Shown: in pieces, positions 37,664 through 47,250 of the stretch | Layout of the letters: each line of letters starts with the position of its first letter | Position numbering within the stretch: the first letter of the stretch is position 1 | Assembly: GCF_020423045.1 (NCBI RefSeq) | Contig: NZ_CP081943.1 | Coordinates: forward strand, 4,154,001 to 4,218,000 | Origin: Pseudomonas sp. MM213 | GTDB taxonomy: Bacteria > Pseudomonadota > Gammaproteobacteria > Pseudomonadales > Pseudomonadaceae | Direction: 5' to 3' | Length of the DNA stretch: 64,000 bases | Notes under the pieces: generated by a model | Told to the model about the DNA's origin: nothing | Database searches by the model: none | Seen by the model: the letters and a program-made list of their open reading frames with translations, nothing else | Program-made: the position numbers and the translations under genes

Positions 37664-38277
37664 TGGCCACTTCCCGTCCAAAAAAACCTGTTCATAACGT
37701 GCACAACGGCGTGAACCAACTGCGCATCATCGGCGGCGAATGGCGCAGCCGGAAGCTGAGCTTCCCTGACGCGCCGGGCCTGCGTCCGACCCCGGACCGG
37801 GTGCGTGAAACCCTGTTCAACTGGCTCGCGCCGTACGTGGCCGGGGCCAAGGTACTCGACCCGTTCGCCGGCAGCGGCGCGCTGTTTCTCGAAGCCTTGT
37901 CCCGTGGCGCGGCCATGGGCCAGGCGCTGGATGCGAGCAATATCGCGGTGTCCAGCCTGAAGGAACACCTGGGCACGCTGCGTTGCACCACCGGCCAGGT
38001 TCAGACTGCCGACGCCTTGCGCTATCTGGAAACCCAGCCAGCAGTGGCTTACGACCTGGTGTTCCTCGACCCGCCGTTCAACCAGAACCTGTTGCCGACC
38101 GTATGCACCCTGCTCGAAGAGCGCCAATGGCTGGCGGACGACGCATGGGTGTACACCGAAAGCGAAACCGCCCCCTCGACGCTCGGCCTGCCGGCCAACT
38201 GGCGCCTGCACCGCGAGCAGAAATCCGGGCGCGTCTACTATTCGTTGTGGCAACGTATGGCAGAGATCGCCGGTTAA
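37663..38277 (+). CDS. rsmD: RsmD, 16S rRNA (guanine966-N2)-methyltransferase
   Basis: A 204-residue SAM enzyme modifying G966 of 16S rRNA. Visible features are LRIIGGEWRSRKLSFPD at the N-terminus, LRPTPDRVRETLFNWLAP, the SAM motif VLDPFAGSGALFLEALSRGA, and the catalytic DPPF in VFLDPPFNQNLLP. The start overlaps the last base of the M16 gene stop. Confidence 0.95.
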   Translation: MATSRPKKPVHNVHNGVNQLRIIGGEWRSRKLSFPDAPGLRPTPDRVRETLFNWLAPYVAGAKVLDPFAGSGALFLEALSRGAAMGQALDASNIAVSSLKEHLGTLRCTTGQVQTADALRYLETQPAVAYDLVFLDPPFNQNLLPTVCTLLEERQWLADDAWVYTESETAPSTLGLPANWRLHREQKSGRVYYSLWQRMAEIAG

Positions 38278-38332
38278 CCGACCGGCCTGAAAAGGTGCGC
38301 ACAGGTTGCGCACCGCTGCATCGAGAGCAATC

Positions 38333-39331
38333 GTGTCTTTTCCGTCAGAACGCTTCACCCCTGCCTTTGGCCTCGGCAACCCGCACTTGCAGACCTTGTG
38401 GGGACCGCTTTGGCGCAAAACCACGCACATCGAGCGCGAACGCGAACGCTTGTGGCTCGAAGATGGCGACTTTCTTGACCTGGACTGGCACGGCCCGCAC
38501 AGCGCCGATGCACCGCTGGTGCTGGTGCTGCATGGCCTGACCGGCTCTTCCAATTCGCCTTACGTGGCCGGCGTGCAAAAAGCCTTGGGCGACCGAGGCT
38601 GGGCCAGCGTCGCGCTGAACTGGCGCGGCTGCTCCGGCGAACCGAATCTGTTGCCGCGCAGCTACCATTCCGGCGCCAGCGAAGATTTGGCCGAAACCAT
38701 CAAGCACCTGCGGGCCAAGCGACCGCTCGCGCCGCTGTATGCGGTCGGTTATTCCCTCGGCGGCAATGTTTTGCTCAAACACTTGGGCGAGACCGGCAGC
38801 GACAGCGGCGTGCTCGGTGCAGTGGCGGTGTCGGTGCCGTTTCGGCTCGATCAGTGCGCCGACCGCATCGGCCAGGGTTTTTCGAAGGTGTACCAGGCGC
38901 ACTTCATGCGCGAGATGGTCGCCTACATCAAGAACAAGCAGCGGCAGTTCCAGCATGACGGGCGCGAGGATGGCCTGGCGGAATTGGCCGCGCTGGGCTC
39001 GCTGGAAAACATGCGCACGTTTTGGGACTTCGATGGCCGGGTGACCGCGCCACTGCACGGTTTCACCGATGCGCAGGATTACTATCGCCGCGCCTCAAGC
39101 CGCTACTTTCTGGGCGAAATCCGCACGCCGACGCTGATCATTCAGGCCGCCGACGACCCGTTCGTATTTCCTCACAGCCTGCCGCAGGCCGAGGAACTGT
39201 CCGCCAGCACTCAATTCGAACTGCAAGCCAAGGGTGGGCATGTCGGCTTCGTCGATGGCTCGTTCCGGCAGCCGGGTTACTACCTGGAACGGCGCATCCC
39301 GCAGTGGCTGGCCGCTGCAGGTCGCGGGTAA
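38333..39331 (+). CDS. YheT-like alpha/beta-hydrolase
   Basis: A 332-residue hydrolase of the YheT/ABHD family. It opens FTPAFGLGNPHLQTLWGPL, a family hallmark, with oxyanion LVLHGLTGSSNSPY near 75, the nucleophile elbow GYSLGGNVLLKHLG near 143, an Asp in ADDPFVF and His in KGGHVGFVDG near 305. The substrate is unknown, probably an ester or acyl compound. I chose GTG 38333, which follows a GAGAG site, over a TTG 27 nt upstream. Confidence 0.85.
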   Translation: MSFPSERFTPAFGLGNPHLQTLWGPLWRKTTHIERERERLWLEDGDFLDLDWHGPHSADAPLVLVLHGLTGSSNSPYVAGVQKALGDRGWASVALNWRGCSGEPNLLPRSYHSGASEDLAETIKHLRAKRPLAPLYAVGYSLGGNVLLKHLGETGSDSGVLGAVAVSVPFRLDQCADRIGQGFSKVYQAHFMREMVAYIKNKQRQFQHDGREDGLAELAALGSLENMRTFWDFDGRVTAPLHGFTDAQDYYRRASSRYFLGEIRTPTLIIQAADDPFVFPHSLPQAEELSASTQFELQAKGGHVGFVDGSFRQPGYYLERRIPQWLAAAGRG

Positions 39332-39335
39332 ACCG

Positions 39336-40175
39336 ATGAACATCGATCAGGGCGAGTCGATCCGTTTCTGGCAAACGGCGCCTTTGGCCGGGGTCGAGTT
39401 GTTGTCCGCACGCTACATCGAACACCGTTTTGCCCCGCATGTGCATGACGGTTACGTGATCGGCATGATCATGGCCGGCGCCCAGCGTTACCGCTATCGC
39501 GGCGCCGAACACCTGGCGGGCAGCGGCACGCTTGTTTTGATCAACCCCGACGAGTTGCACACCGGCCACAAAGGCACGGAAGACGGTTGGTTGTACCGGG
39601 CGTTTTATCCCGACAGCGGGCAGATTCTGTCACTGCTCGATGAGCTGGAACTGCCGACCCACAACTTGCCGGCATTTGGCGCCACGCTGTATCGCGATCC
39701 GGACCTGGTGAAGGGCTTCTGCCAACTGCATCGCCTGCTCGAAACGCCCTCCACCGCCCTGCAACAGCAGACTGCCTGGCGAGAGTTGATGTTGTCGCTG
39801 CTGCAACGTCACGCCGCCGTTCCGGATGCCGGCAAACCCGGCAAGGAACACCGGGCGGTGACACAGGCCAAGGAACTGCTGCAAGCGCAATTGGCGGCGC
39901 CGCCGTCGCTGGAAGAACTCGCAGCAGCGGTCAATCTGTCGCCCTTTCATTTTGCCCGGGTATTCCGCAGCGCCACCGGCATGCCACCGCACACCTGGTT
40001 GATGCAGCAGCGCATCGCTCGGGCGCGGGCGTTGTTGCAGGGCGGCTGTTTGCCGTTGGAAGTGGCGACGCAACTGGGGTTTGCCGACCAGAGTCATCTG
40101 AGTCGACAGTTCAAGCAGGTTTACGGGGTGGGGCCGGGGGCGTATCGCACTGCTCGGCAACTAACCAAAATTTGA
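39336..40175 (+). CDS. AraC family transcriptional regulator
   Basis: A 279-residue regulator with an N-terminal cupin-type sensor domain (HRFAPHVHDGYVIGMIMAGA, GSGTLVLINPDELHTG) and a C-terminal double HTH from about 180 (LEELAAAVNLSPFHFARVF; LPLEVATQLGFADQSHLSRQ). This layout fits AraC regulators that often control neighbouring exporters or catabolic genes; the target is unknown. It starts 5 nt after the hydrolase gene and may be cotranscribed. Confidence 0.88.
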   Translation: MNIDQGESIRFWQTAPLAGVELLSARYIEHRFAPHVHDGYVIGMIMAGAQRYRYRGAEHLAGSGTLVLINPDELHTGHKGTEDGWLYRAFYPDSGQILSLLDELELPTHNLPAFGATLYRDPDLVKGFCQLHRLLETPSTALQQQTAWRELMLSLLQRHAAVPDAGKPGKEHRAVTQAKELLQAQLAAPPSLEELAAAVNLSPFHFARVFRSATGMPPHTWLMQQRIARARALLQGGCLPLEVATQLGFADQSHLSRQFKQVYGVGPGAYRTARQLTKI

Positions 40176-40193
40176 TAACAACGAAGATCAAAA

Positions 40194-40283
40194 TGTGGGA
40201 GCGAGCCTGCTCGCGATGGCGGAGTGTCAGCCGACGGAAATGTTGACTGAGACTCCGCTATCGCGAGCAGGCTCGCTCCTACA
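40194..40283. repeat. REP doublet, GCGAGC-arm class, TGTRGG ends outside
   Basis: Inverted arms TGTGGGAGCGAGCCTGCTCG... around a loop beginning GCGGAGTGTCAGCCGAC, which pairs partly with GACTGAGACTCCGC. It lies between the converging AraC and sulfurtransferase genes. Confidence 0.92.
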
Positions 40284-40297
40284 GGGAATTGCGGTGT

Positions 40298-41152
40298 TTA
40301 TTCGCCGGTGGCGATTCCACGCGCGGGGTCGTTGATCCATTCGCTCCACGAGCCGGCATACAACGAACCCAACGGATATCCCGCGAGGCACAAGGCGAAC
40401 AGGTTATGGCACGCCGTCACGCCGGAACCGCAATACGCCACCAGATCGGTCGGCGAACGTTGACCGAGTTTCGCGGCAAAGCGCTGCTTGAGCTGATCGG
40501 CCGGCAGAAAACGCCCGTCGCTGCCAAGGTTATCGGTGAACGCCGCACATTGCGCGCCGGAAATGTGCCCGGCAATCGGGTCGATCGGCTCCACTTCACC
40601 CTTGAAGCGCGGCAAGGCGCGGGCATCGAGCAAGGTCAAATCGGGCTGGCCGAGACGGTGCTGAAGCTGTTCGGCGTTCAACAGCAGCGTATTGTCCGGC
40701 GTTCCCGCGAAGGTGCCACGTTCAATACCGGGCGCATCAAGGCTCAAGGGCAAACCCGCCGCGTGCCAGGCCTTGAGCCCGCCATCGAGGATAAACACGC
40801 CGTCACGCTTGCCCAGCCAGGCCAGCAACCACCACGCCCGCGCCGCGTAGGCACCGGGGCCGTCGTCATACAAAACCACATCGCTATCGGCATTGATGCC
40901 CCAGGCTTGCAGGCGTTCGATCAAGTCCGCAGGTTGCGGCAACGGATGGCGCCCGGTCACGCCCTTGACCACCGCTCCGCTCAAATCACGCTCAAGATCA
41001 GCGAAGCTCGACCCGGCGATATGCCCTTCGGCATAACTGCGCTGGCCGTAGTCCGGGTCTTCGAGGGCAAAACGACAATCAAGAATCACCAACCCCGGCT
41101 GGTCCTTTTTCAGGTCCAGTGCTTGCGGGCTGATCAGTTGCGCAATGGGCAT
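40298..41152 (-). CDS. sseA: Two-domain rhodanese-type sulfurtransferase (3-mercaptopyruvate type)
   Basis: A 284-residue protein of two rhodanese domains. The active Cys is in the second domain, VAYCGSGVTACHNLF near 236-250; the CGSGVTA loop is typical of 3-mercaptopyruvate sulfurtransferases rather than thiosulfate enzymes (CRKGVTA). The N-terminal domain, with VILDCRFALEDPDYGQRSYA, serves structure. It moves sulfur from mercaptopyruvate to thiol or cyanide acceptors. Divergent of nothing; laoR lies just upstream on the same strand. Confidence 0.88.
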   Translation of the reverse strand: MPIAQLISPQALDLKKDQPGLVILDCRFALEDPDYGQRSYAEGHIAGSSFADLERDLSGAVVKGVTGRHPLPQPADLIERLQAWGINADSDVVLYDDGPGAYAARAWWLLAWLGKRDGVFILDGGLKAWHAAGLPLSLDAPGIERGTFAGTPDNTLLLNAEQLQHRLGQPDLTLLDARALPRFKGEVEPIDPIAGHISGAQCAAFTDNLGSDGRFLPADQLKQRFAAKLGQRSPTDLVAYCGSGVTACHNLFALCLAGYPLGSLYAGSWSEWINDPARGIATGE

Positions 41153-41185
41153 AACGGGCTCCTGTGAGATGGTCGATTTTGAATC

Positions 41186-41857
41186 CTACTGCACTTCTTC
41201 CAGCGCCTGGGCCAGCGGCACGTAAAACTCCTCGTACAGCGCGTTCACCGCATCGCGAGACTGATCGGTGACAAAACCGGCCTCCAGCACCAGCACCTGA
41301 TACACGCCGCGTTTGATCGCCTGCTCGCTCAGGTGATTGGAATTTTCCCGCGTGGTGCACAGGAAACGCACCCAGGACGTGAGGATGATCCACGCATTGA
41401 GCGTCAGGGATTCAATCTGCACCTTATCCATGGACAGGATGCCGGCCTCGACGAATCCCGCGTAGATGTGCGTGCCATAGATCAGGCAGCGCTGGGAAAA
41501 ACGCCGATAACGGGCGGCGAGTTCCGGATCGCTGTCGAGCAAGTGCTCGAGATCACGATGTAAAAACCGGTAGCGCCACATCGCCGCCAGCAACTCCTGA
41601 AGGTAGAAGCGCTTGTCTTCAACCGTCGCGGCGCGCCCCTGGGGCGGGCGCAGGAAGCTGTCCACCAGGCTTTCGTACTCACTGAACAGCACGGCGATGA
41701 TCGCCTGCTTGTTGGGGAAGTGGTAGTAGAGGTTGCCCGGAGAAATGTCCATGTGGGCAGCAATGTGGTTGGTGCTGATGCTGCGCTCACCTTGCTGGTT
41801 GAACAGCTCCAGGCTGTTCTGCACGATGCGCTCGCTGGTTTTGATCCGAGGGGCCAT
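41186..41857 (-). CDS. laoR: LaoR-like TetR family repressor
   Basis: A 223-residue TetR regulator. The N-terminal HTH is RIVQNSLELFNQQGERSIST through HMDISPGNLYYHFPNKQAII, and a larger ligand domain follows. It is divergent from the aldehyde dehydrogenase gene with 146 nt between. In P. aeruginosa the gene in this place (laoR) represses the lao operon and responds to long-chain alcohol oxidation intermediates. An inverted repeat over the laoC promoter is a good candidate site. The name rests on synteny and family. Confidence 0.82.
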   Translation of the reverse strand: MAPRIKTSERIVQNSLELFNQQGERSISTNHIAAHMDISPGNLYYHFPNKQAIIAVLFSEYESLVDSFLRPPQGRAATVEDKRFYLQELLAAMWRYRFLHRDLEHLLDSDPELAARYRRFSQRCLIYGTHIYAGFVEAGILSMDKVQIESLTLNAWIILTSWVRFLCTTRENSNHLSEQAIKRGVYQVLVLEAGFVTDQSRDAVNALYEEFYVPLAQALEEVQ

Positions 41858-41943
41858 GGCTTGAGCTTTAATTCAGAGTGCGTTGAGGGGCATCTTACGA
41901 CCTAACCGCGAGCGGATAAAACAACGCGATGTCAGGATCTCAT

Positions 41944-41972
41944 TTGACTTTATAGAGCATAGACTCTAAAAA
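41944..41972 (+). promoter_or_regulatory. laoC: laoC promoter with overlapping operator candidate
   Basis: A -35-like TTGACT (41944-41949) and an AT-rich -10 area (TCTAAAAA near 41965-41972) flank the inverted repeat TAGAG-CATAGA-CTCTA (41953-41968). A repressor bound there would block RNA polymerase, fitting LaoR. Confidence 0.5.
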
Positions 41973-42003
41973 GTTCTTCACTACAATAAATCCGGAGCCG
42001 ACC

Positions 42004-43434
42004 ATGACTGCTGACATCGCCTACCTGCAGAAGCTGCAGCAGCCCCTGGAGGAACTTCAAAACCGCTTCGACGATCAGCGCGCAGCCTATGCCGCCAACC
42101 CGATGCCGCCCGCCGCCCAGCGACTTCAATGGCTCAAAGCCCTGCGCGATTTGTTGAGCAATGAACGTCAGGCACTGATCGATGCGATCAGCCAGGACTT
42201 CAGCCACCGCAGCGCCGATGAAACCCTGCTCGCCGAACTGATGCCCAGCCTGCACGGCATTCACTATGCCAGTCAGCACCTCAAAGGCTGGATGAAACCC
42301 TCGCGACGCAAGGTCGGCGTGGCCTTTCAGCCGGCCTCGGCGAAAGTCGTTTACCAGCCGCTGGGCGTGGTCGGGGTGATCGTGCCGTGGAACTACCCGC
42401 TGTTTCTGGCCATCGGCCCTTTGGTTGGCGCGTTGTCGGCGGGCAATCGGGTGATGCTCAAACTCAGCGAATCAACCCCTGCCACCGGCCTGTTGCTCAA
42501 GGAATTGCTCGGCCGGATCTTCCCCGAAGACCTGGTTTGCGTGGTGCTCGGCGAGGCCGATATCGGCGTGGCGTTCTCCCGCCTGCGTTTCGATCACCTG
42601 CTGTTCACCGGTGCCACCAGCATCGGCAAACACGTGATGCGCGCGGCGGCCGAGAACCTGACGCCGGTAACGCTGGAACTGGGCGGCAAGTCCCCGGCCA
42701 TCGTCTCTCGTGATGTGCCGTTGAAGGACGCCGCTGAACGCATTGCGTTCGGCAAGACGCTCAACGCCGGGCAAACCTGCGTCGCCCCGGACTACGTAAT
42801 GGTGCCGGAAGACCGCGTGGGTTCTTTCGTCGAAGCCTACCGTCAGGCGGTTCGCGGGTTTTATCCGACACTGGCTGACAACCCTGACTACACCGCGATC
42901 ATCAATGACCGACAACTGGCCCGGCTCAACGGCTACATCAGCGACGCCACCAGCAAGGGCGCGCTGCTGATTCCGCTGTTCGACCAGGGCCAGGGCCGAC
43001 GCATGAGCCACAGCCTGCTGCTGAACGTCACCGACGAGATGATGGTGATGCAGGACGAAATCTTCGGTCCGCTGCTGCCGATCGTTCCGTACAAGGATCT
43101 GGATGAAGCGTTTGCCTACATCAACCAGCGACCTCGTCCGCTGGCGCTGTATTACTTCGGCTACGACAAGCGCGAACAAAACCGCGTCCTGCACGAGACC
43201 CATTCCGGAGGCGTGTGCCTGAACGACACGTTGCTGCACGTCGCGCAGGACGACATGCCCTTCGGCGGCATCGGCCCCTCGGGCATGGGCCATTACCACG
43301 GCCACGAAGGTTTCCTGACCTTCAGCAAGGCCAAAGGTGTGCTGATCAAACAGCGTTTCAACGCGGCGAAACTGATCTACCCGCCGTACGGAAAAACCAT
43401 TCAGAAACTGATCCAGAAGCTGTTTATCCGCTAA
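42004..43434 (+). CDS. laoC: LaoC-like aldehyde dehydrogenase (coniferyl aldehyde dehydrogenase family)
   Basis: A 476-residue NAD(P)-dependent aldehyde dehydrogenase. The catalytic Cys is in NAGQTCVAPDYVMVPE near 256-259, the general-base Glu in VTLELGGKSPAIVS near 222, and the cofactor region reads FTGATSIGKHVMRAA. The C-terminus ends in a hydrophobic/basic stretch, a form seen in enzymes acting on membrane-borne fatty aldehydes. Together with laoB and laoA the order matches the P. aeruginosa long-chain alcohol oxidation operon; the alternative name calB reflects coniferyl aldehyde activity in relatives. Confidence 0.87.
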   Translation: MTADIAYLQKLQQPLEELQNRFDDQRAAYAANPMPPAAQRLQWLKALRDLLSNERQALIDAISQDFSHRSADETLLAELMPSLHGIHYASQHLKGWMKPSRRKVGVAFQPASAKVVYQPLGVVGVIVPWNYPLFLAIGPLVGALSAGNRVMLKLSESTPATGLLLKELLGRIFPEDLVCVVLGEADIGVAFSRLRFDHLLFTGATSIGKHVMRAAAENLTPVTLELGGKSPAIVSRDVPLKDAAERIAFGKTLNAGQTCVAPDYVMVPEDRVGSFVEAYRQAVRGFYPTLADNPDYTAIINDRQLARLNGYISDATSKGALLIPLFDQGQGRRMSHSLLLNVTDEMMVMQDEIFGPLLPIVPYKDLDEAFAYINQRPRPLALYYFGYDKREQNRVLHETHSGGVCLNDTLLHVAQDDMPFGGIGPSGMGHYHGHEGFLTFSKAKGVLIKQRFNAAKLIYPPYGKTIQKLIQKLFIR

Positions 43435-43462
43435 CGACCTTCACCGCCGGGTAATAACAATA

Positions 43463-44008
43463 ATGAGCCCAAGCCTGTCCGATACACCCGCGCTGTCACG
43501 GCGCGGCCTGCTTAAATTCAGCCTTGGCGCGAGCGCGTTTCTCGCCACAGCCGGACTCGGCGCGAGCCTCAGCGGGTGTTCGTCGAGCATCCCGGCCAGC
43601 GGTTTCGCGATCCTGCGCAGCGGCGATCTGTTGTTTTTGCGGGCACTGATTCCGGTGATGCTCGATGGCGCCGTGGTCGCCGGGAAAATGCCGATGGCGC
43701 TCGACCAGACCTTGCACTGCCTGGATAACGGCCTGAATCACCTGTCGCCGGAAATGCTCAAGCTCACTCAGCAATTGTTCGATGTGCTGGGGATGGCCGT
43801 GACTCGCGGGCCGCTGACCGGGATCTGGGGCAGTTGGGAAAACGCCAGTGCCGATGAGATCCGGCACTTTCTTGATCGCTGGGAAAACAGCTCGTTGAGT
43901 CTGTTGCGCATGGGGCATAGCTCGTTGCTGCAACTGGTGATGATGGCGTGGTACAGCCGGGCTGAGTCGTGGGCGCATTGTGGGTATCCCGGGCCGCCAA
44001 CCGTTTAA
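43463..44008 (+). CDS. laoB: LaoB-like Tat-exported protein
   Basis: A 181-residue protein with a twin-arginine signal (LSRRGLLKFSLGASAFLAT) followed by a lipobox-like LSGC near 36-39, so a lipoprotein form is possible. The mature part is helical, with no cofactor motif seen. Its place between the aldehyde dehydrogenase and the GMC oxidoreductase, and its similarity in layout to small subunits of membrane-bound sugar dehydrogenases, suggest that it is a partner subunit of LaoA. The exact role is unknown. Confidence 0.75.
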   Translation: MSPSLSDTPALSRRGLLKFSLGASAFLATAGLGASLSGCSSSIPASGFAILRSGDLLFLRALIPVMLDGAVVAGKMPMALDQTLHCLDNGLNHLSPEMLKLTQQLFDVLGMAVTRGPLTGIWGSWENASADEIRHFLDRWENSSLSLLRMGHSSLLQLVMMAWYSRAESWAHCGYPGPPTV

Positions 44009-44021
44009 GACCGAGTTGGCC

Positions 44022-44091
44022 CCTTCGCGGGCAAGCCTCGCTCCTACAGGGATCGCGCGCCCCCTGTAGGAGCGAGGCTTGCCCGCGAAGG
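44022..44091. repeat. REP doublet, GCGAGGC-arm class, TGTAGG ends inside
   Basis: Inverted units with a short central spacer, between laoB and laoA inside a presumed operon. It could lower or process laoA message. Confidence 0.92.
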
Positions 44092-44141
44092 CGGCCTGAT
44101 GAACGACACATTTCTCAATATAAAAACAAGAGAACCCGAAT

Positions 44142-45737
44142 ATGCCCGTACCCGATCCTTTCCGCGAAGGCATGGCCCGTGGCTGGAAAACCCACAACGG
44201 CTCGCAACTGACCCAGGACCTGACCCTAGAAGCGGACGTGGCGATCATCGGCAGCGGCGCGGGCGGCGGCACCACCGCTGAAATCCTCAGCGCCGCCGGC
44301 TACAAGGTGCTGTTGATCGAAGAAGGTCCGCTCAAGACCAGCAGCGACTTCAAGATGCTTGAAGACCAGGCCTACACCAGCCTCTATCAGGAAGGCATCG
44401 GCCGCATGAGCAAGGACGGCGCGATCACCATCCTTCAGGGCCGCGCAGTGGGCGGCACCACGCTGATCAACTGGACCTCGAGTTTCCGCACGCCGGAGCC
44501 GACGCTCGAACACTGGGCCAGGGAGCACAACGTCAAAGGCCACAGCCCGGCCGAGATGGCGCCATGGTTCGAGAAAATGGAGCAACGTCTGGGCGTCGCA
44601 CCCTGGAGGGTCCCGCCGAACGCCAACAACGACGTGATTCGCAAAGGATGCGAGCAGCTCGGCTACAGCTGGCACGTGATCCCGCGCAACGTGCGCGGCT
44701 GCTGGAACCTTGGCTACTGCGGCATGGGCTGCCCGACCAACGCCAAGCAATCGATGATGGTCACAACGATTCCGGCGACCCTGGAAAAGGGTGGCGAGCT
44801 GCTTTACCTGGCCCGCGCCGAGAAACTGATGATCAAGGACGGCAAGGTCGCCGGCCTGCAATGCGTGGCGATGGATGACCGCTGCGTCGCCCCCACGGGC
44901 AAGACAATCACGGTCAAGGCGCGGCATTACGTGCTGGCCGGCGGCGGCATAAACAGTCCCGCGTTGCTGTTGCGTTCCGACGCGCCCGATCCGCACAAAC
45001 GTCTGGGCAAGCGCACCTTCCTGCATTTAGTGAACATGTCCGCCGGGCTGTTCGACGAGGTGATCAACCCGTTCTACGGCGCGCCGCAGTCGATCTATTC
45101 CGACCATTTTCAATGGCAGAACGGCACCACCGGCCCGATGGCCTACAAACTCGAAGTGCCGCCCCTGCACCCGGCGCTGGCGGCCACATTGCTCGGCGGT
45201 TTTGGCCAGGAAAGCGCCCGACACATGGAAAACCTGCCGCATACCCACGCCATGCTGGCGTTGCTGCGTGATGGCTTTCACCCGGACAGCCCCGGTGGCA
45301 GCGTCGAATTGCGCGGCGACAACACGCCCGTGCTCGATTATCAGGTTTCACCCTACGCCTGGGACGGTTTGCGCCGCGCCTTCCACAGCATGGCCGAGAT
45401 CCAGTTCGCCGGCGGCGCCAAAGCCGTGATGCCGATGCACGCCGATGCGCGCTATGTGAAAACCCTGACCGAGGCGCGCACGCTGATCGACGGCCTGAGT
45501 CTTGAGTTGTATCGCACACGCTTGGGCAGTGCCCATGTGATGGGTGGTTGCGCCATGGGCGAAGACCCGAAAAACGCCGTGACCGACAGCCTCGGCCGGC
45601 ATCATCAGCTCAGCAACCTGTCGATCCACGACGGCTCGCTGTTCCCCACCAGCATTGGCGCAAACCCGCAATTGTCGGTCTACGGGCTGACGGCGCAACT
45701 GGCGACTTCGTTGGCCGAACGTTTGAAAAACCCATGA
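44142..45737 (+). CDS. laoA: LaoA-like GMC oxidoreductase (alcohol dehydrogenase)
   Basis: A 531-residue FAD enzyme of the glucose-methanol-choline family. FAD binding is VAIIGSGAGGGTTAEILSAA near 28-47 with GRAVGGTTLINWTSSFR; a Cys-rich patch RGCWNLGYCGMGCPTNAKQS follows; the C-terminal domain has HVMGGCAMGEDPKNAV and FPTSIGANPQLSVYGL. It lacks its own signal peptide, so it may travel with LaoB through Tat. In P. aeruginosa the matching gene product oxidises long-chain alcohols. Confidence 0.85.
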   Translation: MPVPDPFREGMARGWKTHNGSQLTQDLTLEADVAIIGSGAGGGTTAEILSAAGYKVLLIEEGPLKTSSDFKMLEDQAYTSLYQEGIGRMSKDGAITILQGRAVGGTTLINWTSSFRTPEPTLEHWAREHNVKGHSPAEMAPWFEKMEQRLGVAPWRVPPNANNDVIRKGCEQLGYSWHVIPRNVRGCWNLGYCGMGCPTNAKQSMMVTTIPATLEKGGELLYLARAEKLMIKDGKVAGLQCVAMDDRCVAPTGKTITVKARHYVLAGGGINSPALLLRSDAPDPHKRLGKRTFLHLVNMSAGLFDEVINPFYGAPQSIYSDHFQWQNGTTGPMAYKLEVPPLHPALAATLLGGFGQESARHMENLPHTHAMLALLRDGFHPDSPGGSVELRGDNTPVLDYQVSPYAWDGLRRAFHSMAEIQFAGGAKAVMPMHADARYVKTLTEARTLIDGLSLELYRTRLGSAHVMGGCAMGEDPKNAVTDSLGRHHQLSNLSIHDGSLFPTSIGANPQLSVYGLTAQLATSLAERLKNP

Positions 45738-45765
45738 AAAGAGCGAATATTCCTATCGTCTATAG

Positions 45766-46771
<1,006 letters not shown>

Positions 46772-46794
46772 TTCATTCGGCGTCTGTGAGGGCG

Positions 46795-46863
46795 CCTTCG
46801 CGGGCAAGCCTCGCTCCTACAGGGGTCGTGTAGATCCTGTAGGAGCGAGGCTTGCCCGCGAAG
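46795..46863. repeat. REP doublet, GCGAGGC-arm class, TGTAGG ends inside
   Basis: Inverted units around a short spacer, between the converging ferredoxin gene and the small exported protein gene. Confidence 0.92.
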
Positions 46864-46873
46864 CTTTTAGGCT

Positions 46874-47197
46874 TCACTCCCGCTGCTCAAACCCTTCCCC
46901 GATACACCCCAGACACCTCACGAACGCCGCTTTCGCCGGGTCGACCACCAACGCCTGTCCCGCGTCGCCGACATTGCCGCCCAGCGCGGTAAACGGCAAC
47001 GACACCACAAACGCCCCCGCGCCAATCACCGTTGCCACGACCAGCAAGGGTCGGGCAATCAGCAAGTCGCCGAGCATGGCGTACGCCGGGGGATTCTGGA
47101 TGGTGTAGCGCGGGTCACCGCTGCCGGTATTGGCTGCCAGCGCTGGTGCACCGGCACTCAGCAGCCATACGACGGCAAGGGTTCGGAACAGGTTCAT
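46874..47197 (-). CDS. Small exported/membrane protein of unknown function
   Basis: A 107-residue protein with a signal peptide ([20 protein letters not shown], cleavage after ALA) and one further hydrophobic segment ([20 protein letters not shown], about 48-67). Near the end it has CLGCIGEG, two cysteines that could form a disulfide or a metal site. I do not recognise a functional family. It follows mutM on the minus strand with a 53-nt gap. Confidence 0.7.
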   Translation of the reverse strand: MNLFRTLAVVWLLSAGAPALAANTGSGDPRYTIQNPPAYAMLGDLLIARPLLVVATVIGAGAFVVSLPFTALGGNVGDAGQALVVDPAKAAFVRCLGCIGEGFEQRE

Positions 47198-47250
47198 GGC
47201 ACGGTCCTTCGACTAGGCAGTGAGAACACTGACTATAGACCGCAGGAATA

